From Methylocystis silviterrae (GTDB lineage Bacteria > Pseudomonadota > Alphaproteobacteria > Rhizobiales > Beijerinckiaceae), in assembly GCF_013350005.1 (NCBI RefSeq), contig NZ_JABVWW010000010.1:1-64000 (forward strand): a DNA stretch of 64,000 nt, in the 5' to 3' direction. The notes under the pieces were generated by a model. That model was not told the origin of the DNA, searched no databases, and saw only the letters and a list, made by a program, of their open reading frames with translations. Shown here piece after piece: positions 63,844 to 64,000 of this stretch (its first letter is position 1; the number at the start of each line of letters is the position of its first letter). Both the position numbers and the translations under genes were made by a program.

Positions 63844-64000
63844 TCACTTGGCTACGCGCTTCTCCAGCCATTCGACGATGAGCGGATCGTCGACCGCGCC
63901 CGTCACCGTCACGACGCCGCCGTCAGGCGCGACGAGCGCCGTAAAGGGCAATTCTCCGCGCCAGGCGCTGTCCGCTTCGAAATAAAGCTTTTCGACAAAA
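63844..64000 (-). CDS. thioredoxin-like (TlpA-type) protein, C-terminal part
   Basis: The minus strand reads in from the right edge and stops at TGA 63844-63846. The visible 51 residues include ADSAWRGELPFTALVAPDGG, then VTVTGAVDDPLIVEWLEK. Loss of the cis-Pro-type ELPFT and the following strand pattern fit the C-terminal half of a TlpA/thioredoxin-fold protein. The catalytic Cys pair lies outside the window. Confidence 0.5.
   Translation of the reverse strand, partial: FVEKLYFEADSAWRGELPFTALVAPDGGVVTVTGAVDDPLIVEWLEKRVAK

Noticed and set aside
1-64000. tRNA or rRNA genes
   Set aside because: No cloverleaf-like or rRNA-like stretch was recognised by eye in the gaps between genes; a covariance-model scan would settle it.

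Overview
The window comes from a GC-rich alphaproteobacterial methanotroph, most likely Methylocystis or a close relative. The evidence is a particulate methane monooxygenase subunit (PmoC), a lanthanide-type methanol dehydrogenase cluster (XoxF/G/J), two formaldehyde-activating enzymes and methenyl-H4MPT cyclohydrolase with pterin/cofactor-synthesis neighbours, and a methanobactin operon whose precursor and gene order (A-B-C-M-F-S) match the Methylocystis type.

Layout. 1-0.3 kb: the end of an unknown gene and an IS630-type transposase remnant. 0.36-6.6 kb: a minus-strand signalling operon with a periplasmic amide/urea-type binding protein, a hybrid histidine kinase, a response regulator and a receiver-adenylate cyclase. 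6.9-7.7 kb: decayed genes, including a frameshifted LysE exporter. 7.96-11.4 kb: arsenic operon arsR-arsI-arsC-arsD-arsA. 12-14 kb: a beta-hydroxyacid dehydrogenase and moaA. 14.1-20.4 kb: the methanobactin operon on the minus strand, headed by an ECF sigma factor whose reading frame runs without a stop into mbnA. 20.5-26.6 kb: two small Cys-rich exported proteins, then mbnP-mbnH and a TonB-dependent receptor on the plus strand. 26.8-36.2 kb: a peptide-binding protein, a DUF971 protein, an L,D-transpeptidase, serA, a vapBC module, serC, bolA, a J-domain protein and cobS. 36.4-41.1 kb: cobT, small membrane proteins and a sulfite-dehydrogenase-like pair. 41.2-47.3 kb: the xoxF methanol oxidation cluster with a SoxYZ-like carrier, a metallo-hydrolase and a CXXXCW protein. 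48-53.1 kb: a HisA-like gene and the run mch, ATP-grasp ligase, CitG-like, fae, fae-like. 54-57.4 kb: an AraC-type regulator, then a lone pmoC with a PmoD-like gene. 57.4-64 kb: ygfZ, a dihydroorotase-like gene and conserved proteins of unknown function.

How the genes fit together. Methane would be oxidised by particulate MMO, to which the PmoC encoded here belongs. Methanol is then oxidised by XoxF, with electrons passing to XoxG, and formaldehyde is captured on H4MPT by Fae and processed by Mch. Copper for pMMO is scavenged by methanobactin, made from MbnA by MbnB/C, tailored by MbnF/S and exported by MbnM. The neighbouring MbnP/MbnH pair and TonB receptor look like the periplasmic and outer-membrane half of the same copper programme.

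The most unusual feature is the in-frame sigma factor-MbnA read-through. It is accompanied by a perfect inverted repeat just before mbnA and a strong hairpin between mbnA and mbnB. Several families of intergenic palindromic repeats are also present.
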